Positions 62,910 through 64,000 of a DNA stretch of 64,000 nucleotides are shown one piece after another. The stretch is from contig JAFAVK010000055.1 in the NCBI GenBank assembly GCA_019242475.1, positions 1 through 64,000 of the forward strand, given 5' to 3'. A program made the position numbers and the translations under genes. This stretch comes from Acidobacteriota bacterium. Its GTDB lineage: Bacteria > Acidobacteriota > Blastocatellia > Pyrinomonadales > Pyrinomonadaceae. Under the pieces are notes generated by a model that saw only the letters and a list, made by a program, of their open reading frames with translations, ran no database searches and had not been told where the DNA came from. Numbering within the stretch: position 1 is the first letter of the stretch; every line of letters starts with the position of its first letter.

Positions 62910-64000
62910 ATGCGCGTCACCATCGGGCAGATCAACACGACGAACGGGGACTACGAGGGGAACACGGAGCGGATACTTCGCGCCATCGGTCAGGCGAGGG
63001 AAGAGAGGTCGGACTTGATCGTCTTCCCCGAGGCGTGCGTGCAAGGGTACACGTCGCTCGACTGGTTCCTCGACCGCGACATCGTCGAGTCCTCTCTGAA
63101 GCCGCTCGAAAGAATCATCCCGGCGACGAAGGGGCTGACGGCGGTCGTCGGCACCGTCAGGCCGACGGGCGCGGCGCACGGGCGGAAGCTCTTCAACTCG
63201 GCGGCCGTCATCCGCGACGGCGAGCTGCTGGGCTTCGCCGACAAGACGCTGCTGCCCGAGTACGACGTGTTCGACGACCCGCGCTACTTCCAGTCGGGCG
63301 AGCGTCGGCGGCTGTTCGAGCTGGGTAAAGAACGCCTGGGCGTCGTCGTCTGCGAGGACTTCTGGAACGACAAGACGTTCTGGAAGGAGCGGCTCTACGC
63401 GAACGACCCGACCGACGAGGTGATCGAGCTGGGCGCGACCGTCATCGTCTCGCCCAACGCGTCGCCGTTCAACCGCGGGAAGATGGGGCAGCGGTGCCAG
63501 ATGGTCTCGCACCGCTCGAAGGCGTCGGGCCTGCCGGTCGTCTACGTCAACCTCGTCGGCGGCAACGACGGCGTCCTCTTCGACGGCGCCTCGCTCGTCA
63601 CCGACTGCCGCGGCGAGACCATCCTCCAGGCGCCGCCCTTCGAAGAGTTCGTCTCAACCATCGACCTCGACTGCGGCGTGCGCGACGAGCGCTGCCTGCC
63701 CGGCGACGACATCGAAACGATCAGGGAAGCCCTCGTCTTAGGCATCAGGGATTACGCGCGCAAGAACGGGTTCAAGCGCGCCGTGCTCGGGCTCTCGGGC
63801 GGCATCGACTCGGCCGTCGTCGCCGCGCTCGCGTGCGAGGCCATCGGGGCGGAGAACGTGCTCGGCGTGATGATGCCGTCGCCCTTCTCCTCGCGCGGGA
63901 GCGTCGAGGATTCAATCGCGTTCGGTAAGAAGTTCGGGATGCCCGTCGTCGAGCGCCCCATCACCTCGGCCTTCGAAGTCCTGACGAAGGAGATGGGGCT
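62910..64000 (+). CDS. nadE: Glutamine-dependent NAD(+) synthetase, N-terminal part
   Basis: Partial, 363 codons visible, cut by the window end. Residues 1-260 are the nitrilase-type glutaminase domain with triad E41 (FPEACVQGY), K112 (DKTLLPEYDVFDD) and C148 (VVVCEDFW). From about 275 the synthetase domain begins, with the PP-loop LGLSGGIDSAVVAALA for ATP. It makes NAD from deamido-NAD using glutamine as ammonia source. The ATG at 62910 directly follows a -10 element, so the mRNA may be leaderless. Confidence 0.93.
   Translation, partial: MRVTIGQINTTNGDYEGNTERILRAIGQAREERSDLIVFPEACVQGYTSLDWFLDRDIVESSLKPLERIIPATKGLTAVVGTVRPTGAAHGRKLFNSAAVIRDGELLGFADKTLLPEYDVFDDPRYFQSGERRRLFELGKERLGVVVCEDFWNDKTFWKERLYANDPTDEVIELGATVIVSPNASPFNRGKMGQRCQMVSHRSKASGLPVVYVNLVGGNDGVLFDGASLVTDCRGETILQAPPFEEFVSTIDLDCGVRDERCLPGDDIETIREALVLGIRDYARKNGFKRAVLGLSGGIDSAVVAALACEAIGAENVLGVMMPSPFSSRGSVEDSIAFGKKFGMPVVERPITSAFEVLTKEMG

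Overview
The window reads as chromosomal DNA of a GC-rich (about two thirds G+C by eye), free-living heterotrophic bacterium. Acidobacteriota (Blastocatellia-like) is my best guess, not a proof. The reasons are the protein families seen together (PknB kinase fused to a TolB-type propeller, M61 and paired M16 peptidases, TPR proteins with Pro/Thr linkers, several DinB proteins, a 2-oxoacid dehydrogenase E1 alpha-beta fusion) and the style of intergenic repeats.

Layout. 1-5.1 kb: start of a membrane pyrophosphatase (minus), two secreted proteins, CstA, a small secreted protein. 5.1-8.7 kb (minus): saccharopine-dehydrogenase-like enzyme translationally coupled to an amino acid permease, then a rhodanese lipoprotein whose frame crosses one UGA at a conserved Cys position (candidate selenocysteine). 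8.9-12.2 kb (plus): sulfate ABC importer (binding lipoprotein, one permease, ATPase). 12.1-12.6 kb: an S23/IVP-type four-helix-bundle gene inside heptamer inverted repeats. 12.6-20 kb: amidohydrolase, active/inactive M16 pair, trypsin-like protease with TPRs, secreted protein. 20-25.3 kb (minus): E1 fusion, TPR protein, acyl-CoA dehydrogenase, AAA+ ATPase. 25.4-31.9 kb: PAS-Fis regulator, tRNA-Glu, a 1256-aa NfnAB-like fusion, RsmI, secreted coiled-coil protein. 32-46 kb: repeat-rich spacers, PafA-like phosphatase, large TPR protein, thioredoxin 2, M61 peptidase, SDR, DinB, permease, enoyl-CoA hydratase, propeller-DinB lipoprotein. 46.1-46.9 kb: a CAU tRNA gene split by a group I intron that carries an HNH endonuclease gene in antisense. 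47-51.4 kb: a TIR-CHAT-NB-ARC-TPR protein, probably anti-phage. 51.5-59.5 kb: Gfo/Idh oxidoreductase, M19 dipeptidase, DinB, amidase, HyuA and HyuB, which suggests amide, peptide and hydantoin catabolism. 60-64 kb: Ser/Thr kinase-propeller and the start of NAD synthetase.

The most unusual layer is non-coding. More than ten spacers hold tandem heptamers of unrelated sequence (AAGGCAA, ATGATGA, AGTAGAC, AGTTTTC, AATGGTG, ACAGAGA, AATCCGC types), usually arranged as inverted repeats, and nearly all abut or contain a stop codon. One such repeat pair encloses the only S23-like gene in the window. Two further spacers hold 21-bp (3 x 7) dyad arrays. GTCGAC is absent by my reading while its near neighbours GTCGAG, GTCGAA and GTCGAT are common.

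All calls come from reading the sequence and from family knowledge; no search was run. Starts that rest on choice of codon are flagged.
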